A DNA stretch of 64,000 bases from Antilocapra americana. Its lineage: Eukaryota > Chordata > Mammalia > Artiodactyla > Antilocapridae. Below, in pieces: positions 1 through 10,089 of the stretch. Each line of letters begins with the position of its first letter. The stretch's first letter is position 1. The translations under genes and the position numbers were made by a program. The notes under the pieces were generated by a model, which was not told the origin of the DNA, did not search any database, and worked only from the letters and a program-made list of their open reading frames with translations. The stretch lies in NCBI GenBank assembly GCA_007570785.1, contig ML660204.1:1984001-2048000 (forward strand). The letters run 5' to 3'.

Positions 1-1540
1 AAAGTCCACTGGCGGCAGGGGGCTGGCATCAATTACCCATCTTGGCCAGGGCCAGGGGTATGGGTCCCGAGGAGGGGACCGGAGTTTTAGCCCTCGCAAA
101 TCTCAGGACATTAGGCTTGGAATCCCTTCGATCCTGAAGTAGCCACCGTTGCAGAAACAAGAGAATGAGCCAAAGAAGGTAGGGTGCTGCGCAAGGTCAC
201 ACAATACAACAGAAACACTTGGGAGCCTGTCTGGGCAGACCCTGTCCGAAGCATGTTCCTGAATCTCACTAGCAACTCCATGAAGTGCTGGTAAAACCAG
301 TGGTCTCTATTAATAACCCCGTTTTACAGATGAGGAGACAGAGGCACTGAGCACTCATGTAGCCCAGAGCCCCCACAGCTGGGATTTGAACTCAGTCATC
401 CTGGCTGGTCCCTGCAAGGTAGGGCAGTGGGGCTCTCGGACCTGGGCTCCCCCGGCCATGGGGGCTGACAGTGTCTCTCTCTCCCTGATTCTCCTCTCGG
501 CAGGGATGCCAGTATGTTTTGTGCCCCCGGCAGGGTTGGGAGGTGAGACTTAAGTATAAATAAATAAACAAGGAGCAGATGGTGGGTAGGGGGGAGGTGC
601 TGGGGGGGGGGTGCGGTGAGTAAGGGAGACTGGGAGGGGTAGGGCCAGGGCCTCCTACTCCTCCCTGGGAAAACATTACTGGGCCAGAGCAAATGGATTC
701 CAGACTTAGGGCCTAGGGGCCCCCTCCCCAGCCCTGCTCTCTGGTTTGCCAGTCTGGGGACCTGGCCAAGCCCTTGGGATAAATGCTGGGCTGGGGCCCT
801 GAGTTCTAGGCTCTGCCCATCCCTCTTTTCCTCTCTTCTTCCTGTGTGACCTTGAGAAAGTTACCTGTCTGTGTCCCCGTTTTCTGATCTGTCAAATGAA
901 TGGAAGATGGTGGTCAAGTTTCTGCTCAAGGACCACCTTCTCAGGGCAGCCTTCCTTGATTGCCTTAGGAAGACATTGTTGGAGCAACAGCTTAGAGTAT
1001 CAAGGAGAATGTGAGTGTTTGTGTCTTTCAACCCACAACAATCCATGCAATAAGTATTTGTTCATAGTCTACTAGGTGTTGGCCACTATGCTATCCTCAA
1101 GGCTGAGAGTTTCTCTCCTTGCCCCAGCAGCTGGCTCAGAATGGCTACTAACACTTGTTTTGTAAATGAATGAATGAGTGGGTGGATGAAAGGGGAGATA
1201 AGGAGCTGCCATGTTTCCCGAATATGGAATCTGTATCAATGGGGTGATTGTGGGACTGGACCAAAGATGATGTGGGTGAACAACAAGGTATTAAATAACA
1301 AATAGACCATGAAAAAGTCATTCTTTTCTCAGTATCTTCCAGATTTTCCAATGGGCCAAAGAGGAAGTCTCCAAGGATGCTGATAACATCTTTCTAACAC
1401 CTGTGGATCACTGTGTGCTCTCCCAGTCTCTTTTGCTCTCTCACCTGGACAAAGCTGATCTTGCACCCAGAACTTCTACAGGCAATGGTATCCAGCTAGA
1501 ATTTGAGAATATTGTTTTGTTTCCATTTTGCTCATTTTGG
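1..1540. other. Intergenic stretch with MIR fragments
   Basis: No gene is recognised here. A minus-strand MIR fragment lies at about 300-395 (the 'ttttacagatgaggagac' motif followed by a 'gatttgaactcag' block). A plus-strand MIR fragment lies at about 838-905. A run of ten G occurs at 602-611. The rest is unique sequence with no recognisable exon. Confidence 0.5.
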
Positions 1541-1544
1541 TCAG

Positions 1545-1855
1545 TTACTTTTTATTTGTGGTAAGGGATTCTGATTTTCTGTTTCTGTTTGGATATTGCT
1601 GGTGGGAGTACAAAGTGGCCCTGGAGAAGCTATGGAGAAGTGTTGGCATTTTCTGAAAAAGTGATTGGGACCAGGCTGGTGCTAGGGGCCTGATGTTACA
1701 AAGGAACTTGTGATGGTAATGGAATGTTCTGTTTTGACTAGGGTAGTGGTTACGTGGATGTGTATATTTATCAAAATATGTTGCACTGTACACTTTAAAT
1801 AGATGCATTTTATTCTGTGTAGATTATACCTCAATAAAGTTGATTTTAAAACACA
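1545..1855 (+). mobile_element. L1 LINE 3'-end fragment
   Basis: The text resembles an old L1 3' end. It has a 'gatattgctggtgggagt' block, then a 'gtacactttaaatagatgca' block, and ends in 'acctcaataaagttgat', the usual L1 3' terminus with an AATAAA signal. It is a short, diverged fragment with no coding capacity. Confidence 0.65.
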
Positions 1856-1990
1856 TATATATTTAAATTTCAGACATTATGTACATAACATATATATTAA
1901 GATATTAAACACAGGTGCCCTGTGGGTGTGGCCAAGTCATGAAGGTTGTCCATCACACAGCCATATAGGAAACAAGGAAAATAAGAAACA

Positions 1991-2163
1991 TGAAAGTTGC
2001 TCAGTCGCATCCGACTCTTTGCAACCCATGGACTATATAGTCCATGGAATTCTCCAGACCAGAATACTGAAATGGGTAGCCTTTCCCTTCTCCAGGGGAT
2101 CTTCCCAACTCAGGGATCGAACTCAGGTCTCCTGCATTGCAGGTGGATTCTTTACCAACTGAG
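1991..2163 (-). mobile_element. Bov-tA-type SINE
   Basis: Minus-strand ruminant SINE. The plus strand shows 'gttgctcagtcgcatccgac' at one end and 'caggtggattctttaccaac' at the other, the reverse complement of the tRNA-Glu-derived head and Bov-A body. The open frames across it are incidental. Confidence 0.9.
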
Positions 2164-2639
2164 CGGAGTCAAAGAATAAATGGATAGATAAAAGACAGAA
2201 TAAATGAATGGGTAAATGAGTAAGTGAATGAATATCTACTCCATTGGTAGTAATCCTACACAGCCCCAACATACCAGGGGCTATCCTATCTCAACTTGCA
2301 TAGCCCCTGTGGTGGGGCGCTCACTACCCAATGACATAGACTTTACTAATATCCAAATGTTAGGACTATGTGAAAGACTTTTCCTCACGTTAAATTGGTC
2401 TTCCTGGTGATCCCCCTGCCCTCTATGGCTCCACAAACACATCTGCTTCCCTATCTGAGGACAACCCAAATGCTACCCCCTGCCCAGTCTGCTCTTCTCT
2501 GGGCTTTTCACCCCAGGTGCTCAGTTGCTGAATTTAGTGGTTCAGCTTATATCATAGCAGAGCAGCAAAATACAATAAATATATTGTACACAGGTAAATA
2601 AAACAGCTACAAGCCATGAAGGAAAAAAACAGGGTGAGA
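2164..2639. other. Intergenic, low-complexity GAATGGATA-type stretch then unique
   Basis: The first 70 bases (about 2170-2235) are a degenerate simple repeat of the (ATGAATGG)n kind. The remainder is unique or too diverged to assign. No coding signal is seen. Confidence 0.4.
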
Positions 2640-2985
2640 GTATTGGGGAATCTATGGGGGAGATGAAGGAGCAAAGGAAGCCTCTCTAAGAATTTGATAT
2701 TTGAGCTGAGTACTAGAGAATGTGAGGGAGCCAGAGGAACCAGAGGAAGAGCATTCCAAACAGAGTCCAGAGCAAGTGCAAAGGCCCTGAGGTCAGAAAG
2801 CAATTGGAAACTGAGGCAACCAGCCTGGCTGGAATGGGATGAGGTGGGGAAGGGCAGGTCATTCGAGGCATTGATGGCGAGGAGCCTGGCATTGTTTTCT
2901 AAATTTGATCCTCAAATACTGTTAAGCAAATGGTGTTATAATACGACTTTCATTTTAGTAGACACTCAATAAATATGCACTGACT
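2640..2985 (-). mobile_element. L2 LINE 3' fragment
   Basis: The block around 'gagcattccaaacagagtcc' followed by 'agtgcaaaggccctgaggtc' is the reverse complement of the well-known L2 3' region ('ggcctttgcacatgctgttcc'). It is diverged and non-coding. Confidence 0.6.
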
Positions 2986-3068
2986 TAAAATTAACCGAAG
3001 ACTCTTCTAGTTCCAGTAGTTCAACATATTCATAGTGATAATAAATATGCCTTCACGGGACAAGGAGT

Positions 3069-3290
3069 GGCCTTCAGAATGGGCCTGATTAGGTTTGCCT
3101 CTTGGCCCTGCCTAGGTTTGCCTCTTGGCCCTGCTATGTGACTGTGGGCAAGGAGCCTCATCCCTCTGAGCCTCAGCTTCCTCATCTACAAAGTGGGGAT
3201 CATAAGTGTGTCCACTGCATGTGGTTGTTGTGAGGATGAAATGCCTTTATACTCGGGAAGCATTTAAATAACAGAATAAGTGCTTTTGTC
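3069..3290 (+). mobile_element. MIR SINE with internal tandem duplication
   Basis: A MIR core is visible from 'ctatgtgactgtgggcaagg' through 'cctcagcttcctcatctaca' to the AT-rich tail. A 23-bp block at 3091-3113 is repeated directly at 3114-3135. Confidence 0.65.
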
Positions 3291-3299
3291 TGTTAAATA

Positions 3300-4040
3300 A
3301 AACGAAAAAGGTGAAGACACAGAGAGCAAGATGACTAATCTTTTTTTCAATCTATTTGAGTCCAGGAGAAAGTCCTGAATTGGTGGGGGTGGGAGAGACT
3401 GTGAAGGAAAGAGGGGAAGGTGGGTGGAGAGGAAGTGGGGGAGGTGGGGAGAGAGACAGAGAGACAGAGACAGAGAGAGGTTGGACAAAGTAACAATGTT
3501 ATGTTTACACTGTTTACATTGATCCTCACATAGTTTTATGTCAGCTTCTACTGATTTTCCATTTAGTTCAACTATCTCAAGTTTCTTTAAAATTTTTTTG
3601 TTGTTGTTTAAGTAAAACAAAAGCAAATAGATTTAACAATTCAAGAAACGGTGATTCCTATAGGTGATACTGAGCCCTCCTGTCCCAAGTGGTCCAAATT
3701 GTGAAGGAAGCTCTTGATGGGATTTTAGGAAATGTGTTTCTAACTTCACCTCCTCAGTGCACTCTTGAGGAACTGGAGGCCCTAATGTGTGTCCCATGCT
3801 TGGCTGAGTCCTGCAGGGCACTGGGGACAGGGACATTCTGTCTGGCCTGCAGTGAAGTTTCTGGAAAGGGCTGGTGGACTCTTAAATCTGGGGGTCACTA
3901 GCTTCCTCTCTCCCACTCTCATCTCTCAGATCCAGTTCCATCCACTGGAAAATTCTGGGGCTCTATCTTCAAATTACATCCAGATTCTGGTCCCTTCTCT
4001 CCACCCTGATCCATCCACTGACCAGGACCTGGTCGACTTT
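3300..4040. other. Intergenic, unique plus short GA-rich repeat
   Basis: No gene is seen. A purine-rich (GAGACA)n-like tract covers about 3440-3481. The rest looks unique; frames on both strands lack recognisable domains. Confidence 0.4.
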
Positions 4041-4049
4041 CCAACCCTG

Positions 4050-4565
4050 CTCGACTCAGCAGCCAGAGCCACCAGGTCCCGCCTCTGCTCCAAGCCTCAC
4101 CCGGCTCCCAGCCAAAGTGCCAGGCTGATGGTGCCCATCTCTCCCGCCTTATCAGCTGCCCGGCCCAGCCTTGCCCCATCCAGGCTGCCCCTGCCTCACC
4201 GGCCGCCCTGCTGTTTCCTGGACAGTCCAAGGGGCTCTCCCCTCAGTGCTTTTGCACATGCTGTTCCTCCTGACATCCATAGGGCTTTTCCCCTCTCTGT
4301 TCAGGTTGATGTTCCCTCCGTGGAGAAGCCTAATACCTTAATGAAACTGATATTGCCCATCTTTCTTTCTTCTTCCCCTGCTTTTCCCTCATAGCACTTA
4401 TCACTATCAGATATTACAGTTTACATTTTATATATGTTCCACGTGTGTTTCTTGCTTGTCTCCCACAACTGGACTTCAAGAGGACAAGAGTTTCCATCTG
4501 TTTTGTACTCTGATGTTCTCAGCATCTGGAACGGTGTCTGCTGCCCCATAGGTCCCCAGGAGAAT
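4050..4565 (+). mobile_element. L2 LINE 3' end
   Basis: A long L2 3' region is readable: 'cttttgcacatgctgttcct', then 'tagcacttatcactatcaga', then 'ctggacttcaagaggacaag' and 'ctgatgttctcagcatctgg', in the order seen in L2. It is an old mammalian fossil. The 201-codon frame through it (3789-4394) is not a gene. Confidence 0.75.
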
Positions 4566-5038
4566 GAACATCCAGGGAGTGTGTGAAGGGCAGGGGCAGC
4601 CACTCCCAGCCCCCTCCTGGCTCCTTGGTCCCCTCTCTGGACATGGCATCCCCACTTCCCTGTCCTCACCTCCTCAGCCCTCAAGGGCAGCGCAAGACAT
4701 GGAAGCTTATCTCTCAGGGGAAAGGTTTCCAGCTGTGGGTAGACCCTCCTCCAACTCCTCCCTCCCCCACGAGCCCAACAGGAACCAGTAAGAGCATCAC
4801 CCTCTAGGGAGAGCCCTCAAAAGACAGAGGGCTTGGGGGCAGACCCATGTGGGGTGCTCCTGAGCAAGCCAAGGAGCAAGCCATTCCCAGCCCTGTGTCC
4901 CCATTTGGAAGGAGGTAAGACCAATAAGACTGAACAGCCCTTGGGGAGCTTATTTTGCAGACAAGGAAACTGAGGCACAGGAGTTGAATATGTCTCCGGG
5001 AAAGCTGGGGCCAGGGTTCCGAGGATGATTAAATGAGT
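4566..5038. other. Intergenic, unique with small MIR remnant
   Basis: Mostly unique GC-moderate sequence. A minus-strand MIR remnant ('gacaaggaaactgaggcaca') sits at about 4950-4985. No exon is recognised. Confidence 0.4.
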
Positions 5039-5222
5039 TCATTGGCTCAGACAGTGAAGAATCCACCTGCAATGTGGGAGACCTGGGTTTGATCCCCTGA
5101 AGAAGGAAATGACAACCCACTCCAGTATTCTTGCCTGGAGAATCCCAAGGACAGAGGAGTCCAGCGGGTTACGGTTCATGAGGTCACAAAGAGTCAGACA
5201 CCACTGAGCGACTAAGCACAGC
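5039..5222 (+). mobile_element. Bov-tA-type SINE
   Basis: Plus-strand ruminant SINE running from 'attggctcagacagtgaaga' to 'cactgagcgactaagcacag'. It is moderately diverged. Confidence 0.9.
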
Positions 5223-5327
5223 ACAAAGCCTTTGCACTTAGGGTCTGGCACAAAGTAGGTGCTCAAGAAATGCTGGCTATTATTGCTGTTGTTCTGAGAG
5301 GCGAACGCGCTCACGAAGGTTCCATGG

Positions 5328-5341
5328 CCAGCAGGTGGCAA
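5328..5341 (+). promoter_or_regulatory. Candidate CTCF site (forward)
   Basis: The 14-mer ccagcaggtggcaa matches the CTCF core (CCASYAGRKGGCRS) at 13 of 14 positions, in forward orientation on the plus strand. It lies about 100 bp outside the preceding SINE, so it is not SINE-derived. Binding is inferred from the motif only. Confidence 0.45.
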
Positions 5342-5397
5342 AGCCACGATGCAAACCTACGTCTGTGAAAGCGACTCCCCCTCACAACCACAAAATA

Positions 5398-5441
5398 GTT
5401 AACAATAATAGTAATGGCAACAGTAACAGTAATAGTAACGC
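5398..5441. repeat. Degenerate (AGTAAY)n simple repeat
   Basis: A short run of AAC/AAT/AGT triplets in a loose hexamer pattern borders the CpG island. It yields an Asn/Ser-rich frame on the plus strand that should not be taken as protein. Confidence 0.7.
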
Positions 5442-5454
5442 AGTCACCTCCGCT

Positions 5455-5990
5455 TTCCACCCGGTGTGGCAGAGCTCAGGTTGTCAGCGGGCAGCACCTG
5501 CTTGGCGCCCACAGCCGGGACCACTGGCGCTGGTGCCTCGCGCCCTCCCGCTCCCTTCCCGGGGACAGGTGGGCGGCCCCGCGACCTCCCGCTGGGGGCG
5601 CCCCCCGCCCGCCCATCCCGCCGCCCGGGGAGCCGCACCGGGCGGGCGGGGGAGGCGAGCGCGGCTCCGGGGGCTCTGCGAGGAGCTGCGCGGGCCTGGA
5701 AGACATTACACGGCTGTCGGCCGGGGGGCGTCGCGCGGAGTTCCGGAGGGGGTCCCGGCGGCGGCGCGCCGGGGGAGGGGACGGCCCACCACAAAGCGCG
5801 CTTTGTTCTGCGCTCCCCCCGGGAGCTGGAACCAATGGATTGGCGGCAGCTGAGGTCATCTGTCAGGCAGCGCCGGGGGTCAGGCCCGGGGAAGGGGCCG
5901 CCGGGGAGGGCGGGGCGGATGGGCCGGCGGGGATGGGGCGGGGGTCCCTGTGTGCAGTGGTCCCTGTGTGCAGTGGACCCCCCGCCCCCG
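5455..5990. promoter_or_regulatory. Orphan CpG island
   Basis: About 530 bp of very GC-rich, CpG-dense sequence between ordinary intergenic flanks, 5.5 kb downstream of the SRXN1 stop codon. It contains GC boxes (for example gggcgggg-like blocks at about 5908-5918), a perfect 16-bp palindrome with TCF/SOX-type cores (5791-5806), two CCAAT boxes in opposite orientation (5832-5843) and an E-box beside a tgaggtca motif (about 5847-5858). CpG density of this kind normally marks an unmethylated promoter or a developmental regulatory element. No exon of a known gene is recognised in it. The open frames through it (up to 270 codons, 5466-6278) have no recognised domain and reflect GC-rich composition. 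It could be the start of an unannotated noncoding RNA or a distal element of a neighbour such as TCF15. Confidence 0.7.
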
Positions 5991-6630
5991 CTCCGGGCCT
6001 CAGTTTACCCCTCTGTCCAACAGGGAAGATCATTTCCTCTCTGTCCAGCTCTTGGGACGGCTGAATCAAGTATGGAAGTGCTGACGGTGGAGCCTTTCTG
6101 TAATGAGCACCCACTATGTTCCTGCTCTGTGGAAGAGCTAGAGGTAGGATTCGAATCCCAGAGGCTGCCTGCGAACAATGGAGCAAATATGGTTTGGGTG
6201 GGAGGCAGGGAGGGACGCCTTGCGGTCTCCTTATCTGGCCCAAGGGAGTCAAGGCCTCTCCCTGGTTCTCAGCTTTGACCCTGGATACCAGACTTGGCCT
6301 ACCTCGTGCTGGGGCTGACAAGTGGAGCCACCCAGACCTAGTCTAGAGAGCCTTTGGATCTAGTTCTCAGGGGACCCCAGGGTCCAGGATAGAGCAGGGC
6401 TGGACCCCCTCACGCCTCCCACATAGCTGTTTTTTCTGACTGGAGACAGATCAGGGTCTGAATACTTTTATCTACTTTCACAAAACTAGATCCCATTTAT
6501 TCATATTTGTTCACACCCCTACCTGTGTGTGCTTCATTCATTCCTGGCCATGCACTGAAACAACTTGGATTCTAAACACTGGATTCAGACCATTAAACCC
6601 AGGCATCCTCAGAAATCCTCAGAAGATTTG
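5991..6630. other. Flank of the CpG island, MIR remnants
   Basis: After the CpG island, base composition drops quickly. MIR-like blocks are seen at about 5998-6050 ('gcctcagtttacccctctgt', plus) and about 6095-6170 (minus, ending 'ggattcgaatccca'). The rest is unassigned. Confidence 0.45.
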
Positions 6631-6639
6631 TGTGTGTTT

Positions 6640-7011
6640 CTGGAGAAGGAGCTCATGGCTATCTTTCAGATTCTCAACTGTGTTCACCATCCAAAGCAGG
6701 TTAAGAAGCACCAGCTGGAGTGTAGGGACAGAAAGCTGACCCCCTACCCCTACCCCAAACTCAGGGCAAGGCACTTGGAACAGCCACTCTGGAGAGCAAC
6801 TGGCCAACACCCATGCACAGGCCAGGCTGTGCCACTCCTATGTACAAAGCTGATTGAGCACAGAGCATGATGGCAGAAAGCGTTTATAGCAGCAAATAAT
6901 GGTAACCCCTCAAAGTCATTAACAGAATGACTAATACCTGGTTATATGCAGACCCTGGAACACCATGCAGCAATGGAAAGAATGAGCTAGACCTTTATGG
7001 ACTTTACTCAT
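6640..7011 (+). mobile_element. Diverged L1-like fragment
   Basis: The order 'tatagcagcaaataatggta' then 'caccatgcagcaatggaaag' matches the L1 3' region that mentions a missing-sample style tail in many old L1s. It is strongly diverged, and the assignment is tentative. Confidence 0.4.
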
Positions 7012-7380
7012 TTAGCATTTTTATTGAACATCTATGTGTCAGGCAGTTTAAAAAAATATTTATTTATTTTTGGCTCTGTCAGTTCTTGGTTGCAGCATCT
7101 CTAGTTGTGGTGAGGGGGCTTAGTTGCCCTGTGGCATAGGGATCATAGTTAGGAATTGAACCTGAGTCCCCCACCTTGGACTCCCAACCACTGGACCACC
7201 AGGGAAGCCCCTGTCAGGCACTTCTTGGCACTGCGCCTACAGTCAAAAGACAGATCAAGTCCTGCCTCAAGAGCTTACATTCTAGTGGATGAGACAGTCA
7301 TAAACAGATACAAAAGATAGCTTCGGGAAGTGTGATAAATGCTATGAAGAAAATAAAACCAAGTGTGGTGATAGAATGAT
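7012..7380 (-). mobile_element. L2 fragment split by a SINE
   Basis: The two halves, 7012-7048 ('tttattgaacatctatgtgt') and 7212-7380 ('gagcttacattctagtggat'), read as one L2 3' region in minus orientation. They are separated by a CHR-type SINE that duplicated the target tgtcaggca at 7037-7045 and 7212-7220. Confidence 0.6.
7049..7211 (-). mobile_element. CHR-type tRNA-derived SINE
   Basis: Minus-strand artiodactyl SINE: an A/T-rich tail (as 'aaaaatatttatttattttt') at the low coordinate and a head that reads 'ccactggaccaccagggaag' on the plus strand. A near-perfect 12-bp target-site duplication flanks it. Confidence 0.8.
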
Positions 7381-7436
7381 GGGAGAGGGGACACCTTAAA
7401 CAGTAAGAAGAAAGGCCCCTCTGAGAATCTACCAGT

Positions 7437-7650
7437 GGGTTTCTCTGGTGGCTCAGATGGTGAAGAATCTGCCCTCAATATGAGAGACCCAGGTTAGATC
7501 CCTGGATCGGGAAGATCCCTCTTAGAAAAGAATAGCTACTCACTCCAGTAGACTTGCCTGGAGAATTCCATGGACAGAGAAGCCTGGTGGGCTACAGTCC
7601 ATGAGGCTGCAAAGAGTCAGACACGACTGAGTGACTAACATTTTCACTTT
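7437..7650 (+). mobile_element. Bov-tA-type SINE
   Basis: Plus-strand copy from 'tttctctggtggctcagatg' to 'gactgagtgactaacatttt', inserted next to L2-derived sequence. The tail runs into a T-rich 'cactttgcttttttcacttt'. Confidence 0.9.
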
Positions 7651-8104
7651 GCTTTTTTCACTTTCAAGAAGCAACTAGAATGAGGGAGACTCTGGGAGAA
7701 GAACAAAGGCACTCATGGGGTGGAGGACTTAGGCACATCACCAGCAAAGAAATATGACCTGCAAAATTAAGTAAAAAAAGAAAAACATTGTATACTCACA
7801 CACACACACACCTACTAAATTAGAAAAAGGTCTGGAAGGGTATATGCCAAATTCATGAATGTGTTTACCCCACAAACAGAGAGGGCAAAGGGACAACCAA
7901 GACTAGGAGCCATATATGGTGGATATCAGCTTGCCTCTCATAGTTTACTCTGTTAATATTATTTAGCATTTTGCTATCTTAATGTTTAAAAGGTAAATAT
8001 ACACACATTTACCTTGTGAAAATAAAACCTTTAAAAAGTTTACCATGGTGAAAGGGGTTCATCCCAGGGCAGTACAGGAAATAAGAGGTCCCTACATGCT
8101 TGCT
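7651..8104. other. Intergenic, short (CA)n and AT-rich sequence
   Basis: A short (CA)n microsatellite lies at about 7797-7811. The rest is AT-rich and may be old L1-like debris. No gene is seen. Confidence 0.4.
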
Positions 8105-8315
8105 GACTTCCCTGGTATCTCAGACGGTAAAGCGTCTGCCTATAATGCAGGAGACTCAGTTTCGATCCTTGGGTCAGGAAAATCCTCTGCAGAAAGAAAT
8201 GTCAACCCACTCCAGTACTCTTACCTGGAAAATCCCATGGACAGAGGAGCGTGGTAGGCTACAGTCCATGGGGTCGCAAAGAGTTGGACACGACTGAGCG
8301 ACTTTACTTACTTTA
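8105..8315 (+). mobile_element. Bov-tA-type SINE
   Basis: Plus-strand copy beginning 'cttccctggtatctcagacg' and ending 'gactgagcgactttacttac'. Confidence 0.9.
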
Positions 8316-9210
8316 TACACTGCCTTTCACTGGACCCAAGTTCCCTGGGGCAGTGGTTTGTTTGGAGAGGGGATGCATTTTTGGATCAGGGAGAGCCCAG
8401 AAGAGGCATGGAGCTCAGCCTGGAGGATCTGGAAGCGTCTTGGAGGAGGTGAGTTTGAGATAAGTTGGCCCAGCACACCCAGTGTAGAGACCCTAGTCTC
8501 CTATGACAGGCCTGGAGAGGCCATGATGTGTGCAGGGCCAGAGAGCAAGATCCCACAAGGGTAAGGAAACCTGAAACTCCAGACCCCCGGCCAGGTCTCC
8601 TTCTCCTGCCTGAAGCCCTGGCTTCTCTGGGCACTCTATGGGCATCCCTCACAGTCAGACCCCTCCATCTTTCCTCCTTCCACAGCAGTTACTCTGTAGG
8701 TCGGAGGCCCACCCCGCTCGGGCAGCCAGAAAGCAGCGCCATCTGCTGGCCCAAGCGGGAAATGCGGCTCTTAGTCTCCACAGCAACCAGGTTTCACGCT
8801 TCAAAACCCAGCACCTCTTCTTAAGAACCATCTGTCCCTCCAGCTCCAAGTCCGCTCTGCAGCTTTCTCTCAGTGCCCAGTAGTACCCCTAGCGCTGCCT
8901 GCTTGGGCCTTATCTGTAGGAAGGGAAATCCTTCCAAGAAGGGGTAGCCACTCTGTCATAAGTCACGACAGCAGCTTATGAAGCATGTCCTCAGCTACCC
9001 TCCGCCCCGCCCTCAACCGCCACTACAAACCTCAGGGGTAGCCAGGCCATTAGACAACTTGGAAAAAGCCCCAGGAAAGGGCTTGTCCAGTGTCATATGG
9101 AGTGGGTGCACAAGCTATTTCCAAAACATGGGTCTCCTGGGACCCAACTCTTTCTTCTCTGTTGGAGGTGAAGGGCTGTCACCATACTTGAAAAAAAAAG
9201 CAACACAGTC
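8316..9210. other. Intergenic unique stretch holding a CTCF motif
   Basis: Mostly unique sequence with no recognised exon. A minus-strand CTCF consensus at 8736-8749 is listed separately. Confidence 0.4.
8736..8749 (-). promoter_or_regulatory. Candidate CTCF site (reverse)
   Basis: The plus strand reads gcgccatctgctgg, whose complement matches CCASYAGRKGGCRS at all 14 positions. It lies in unique sequence. Its orientation is convergent with the site at 5328-5341, and the CpG island lies between them. Confidence 0.55.
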
Positions 9211-9214
9211 TAGA

Positions 9215-9375
9215 TCAGTGGTTCTCAACTTGTGGTCCCTGATCAGTGGCATCAACATCACCTGGGAACTTATTGGAAGAGCAAATTCCTAGGCTCCACC
9301 TTCTGAATCCGCAACTCTGGGGGGTACAGTCTGATCATCTGTGATTTAGCAAACCCGTTCTGTGAACCAGAACCA
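9215..9375 (+). mobile_element. MER5-type DNA transposon fossil (hAT-Charlie)
   Basis: It begins 'cagtggttctcaacttgtgg', continues 'catcaacatcacctgggaac' and 'aactctggggggtacagtct', in the order of MER5A/B. It is non-autonomous and has no coding capacity. Confidence 0.75.
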
Positions 9376-9394
9376 TTGGTTTAATGCAATTACC

Positions 9395-9655
9395 CCTCTC
9401 TATTAAATAAACTTTTATTTGGACGTGATTTTTGATTAACAGAAAAGTTGTAAATACAGTACAGAGTTCCCATATACTCTGCACCCAGCCTACCCCAATA
9501 TCAACATTTGTATAAATTAACTAAAATCCAGACCTTATTCAGATTTCCAGTTTTTCCATTAATGTCCTGTTGTTTCAAGTTCCAATCCAGGATATCACAC
9601 TGCATTTAGGACCACATCCCTTTTAAATTCCACTGGTCACCTCAGTCATAAATCC
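9395..9655. mobile_element. L1-like 3'UTR fragment
   Basis: Contains 'aacagaaaagttgtaaatac', 'gttcccatatactctgcacc' and 'tccagtttttccattaatgt', blocks common in old L1 3'UTRs. The strand was not decided. Confidence 0.5.
9414..9419 (-). terminator. SRXN1: Candidate SRXN1 poly(A) signal
   Basis: AATAAA on the minus strand, 2.1 kb beyond the SRXN1 stop codon. That distance fits the roughly 2-kb 3'UTR of human SRXN1 as recalled. The hexamer lies in L1-like sequence, so it may be incidental, and another site could be used. Confidence 0.3.
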
Positions 9656-10089
9656 CTGGGACAGGGAATGGGTGGGAAAGCTGTTGTCTTCATTACTGAG
9701 CTGGAGAAAATGAAGTCTGAAAATGCCAAGTGATGGAGTTCCCTCAGCAGTGCAGTAAGAGTAAGGTCCACCTCACTCTGCACACATCCTCTGCGTCTTC
9801 CCTTCCCCGCAGGACTATACGATTTCAGAAGCTCCTTTGGAGTGTCCTACCTGACCCACCCGCCCGCCCGAACCTACCAGAGTACAGATGTTGAGGGCCC
9901 TCCCAGAGTGGGCCCAGCCCTAGGAGAGACCCATCCACCACCTCTCTCTTCTTCCCCTCTGCAGGGCTAGAGTCTTAGTGACTTCAGCATGGACAGAGCA
10001 AGGCCCCGTGCAAGAGAGAAAGAAACAAAAAAAACACTGTTATTTGCTATCCAAAGTCATTTGTGATAGAAAAAATGCCACAAATCATT

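Noticed and set aside
5466..6278. 270-codon plus-strand frame across the CpG island
   Set aside because: Ala/Gly/Pro/Arg-rich composition with no domain, and overlapping long frames on both strands, as expected from CpG-rich DNA.
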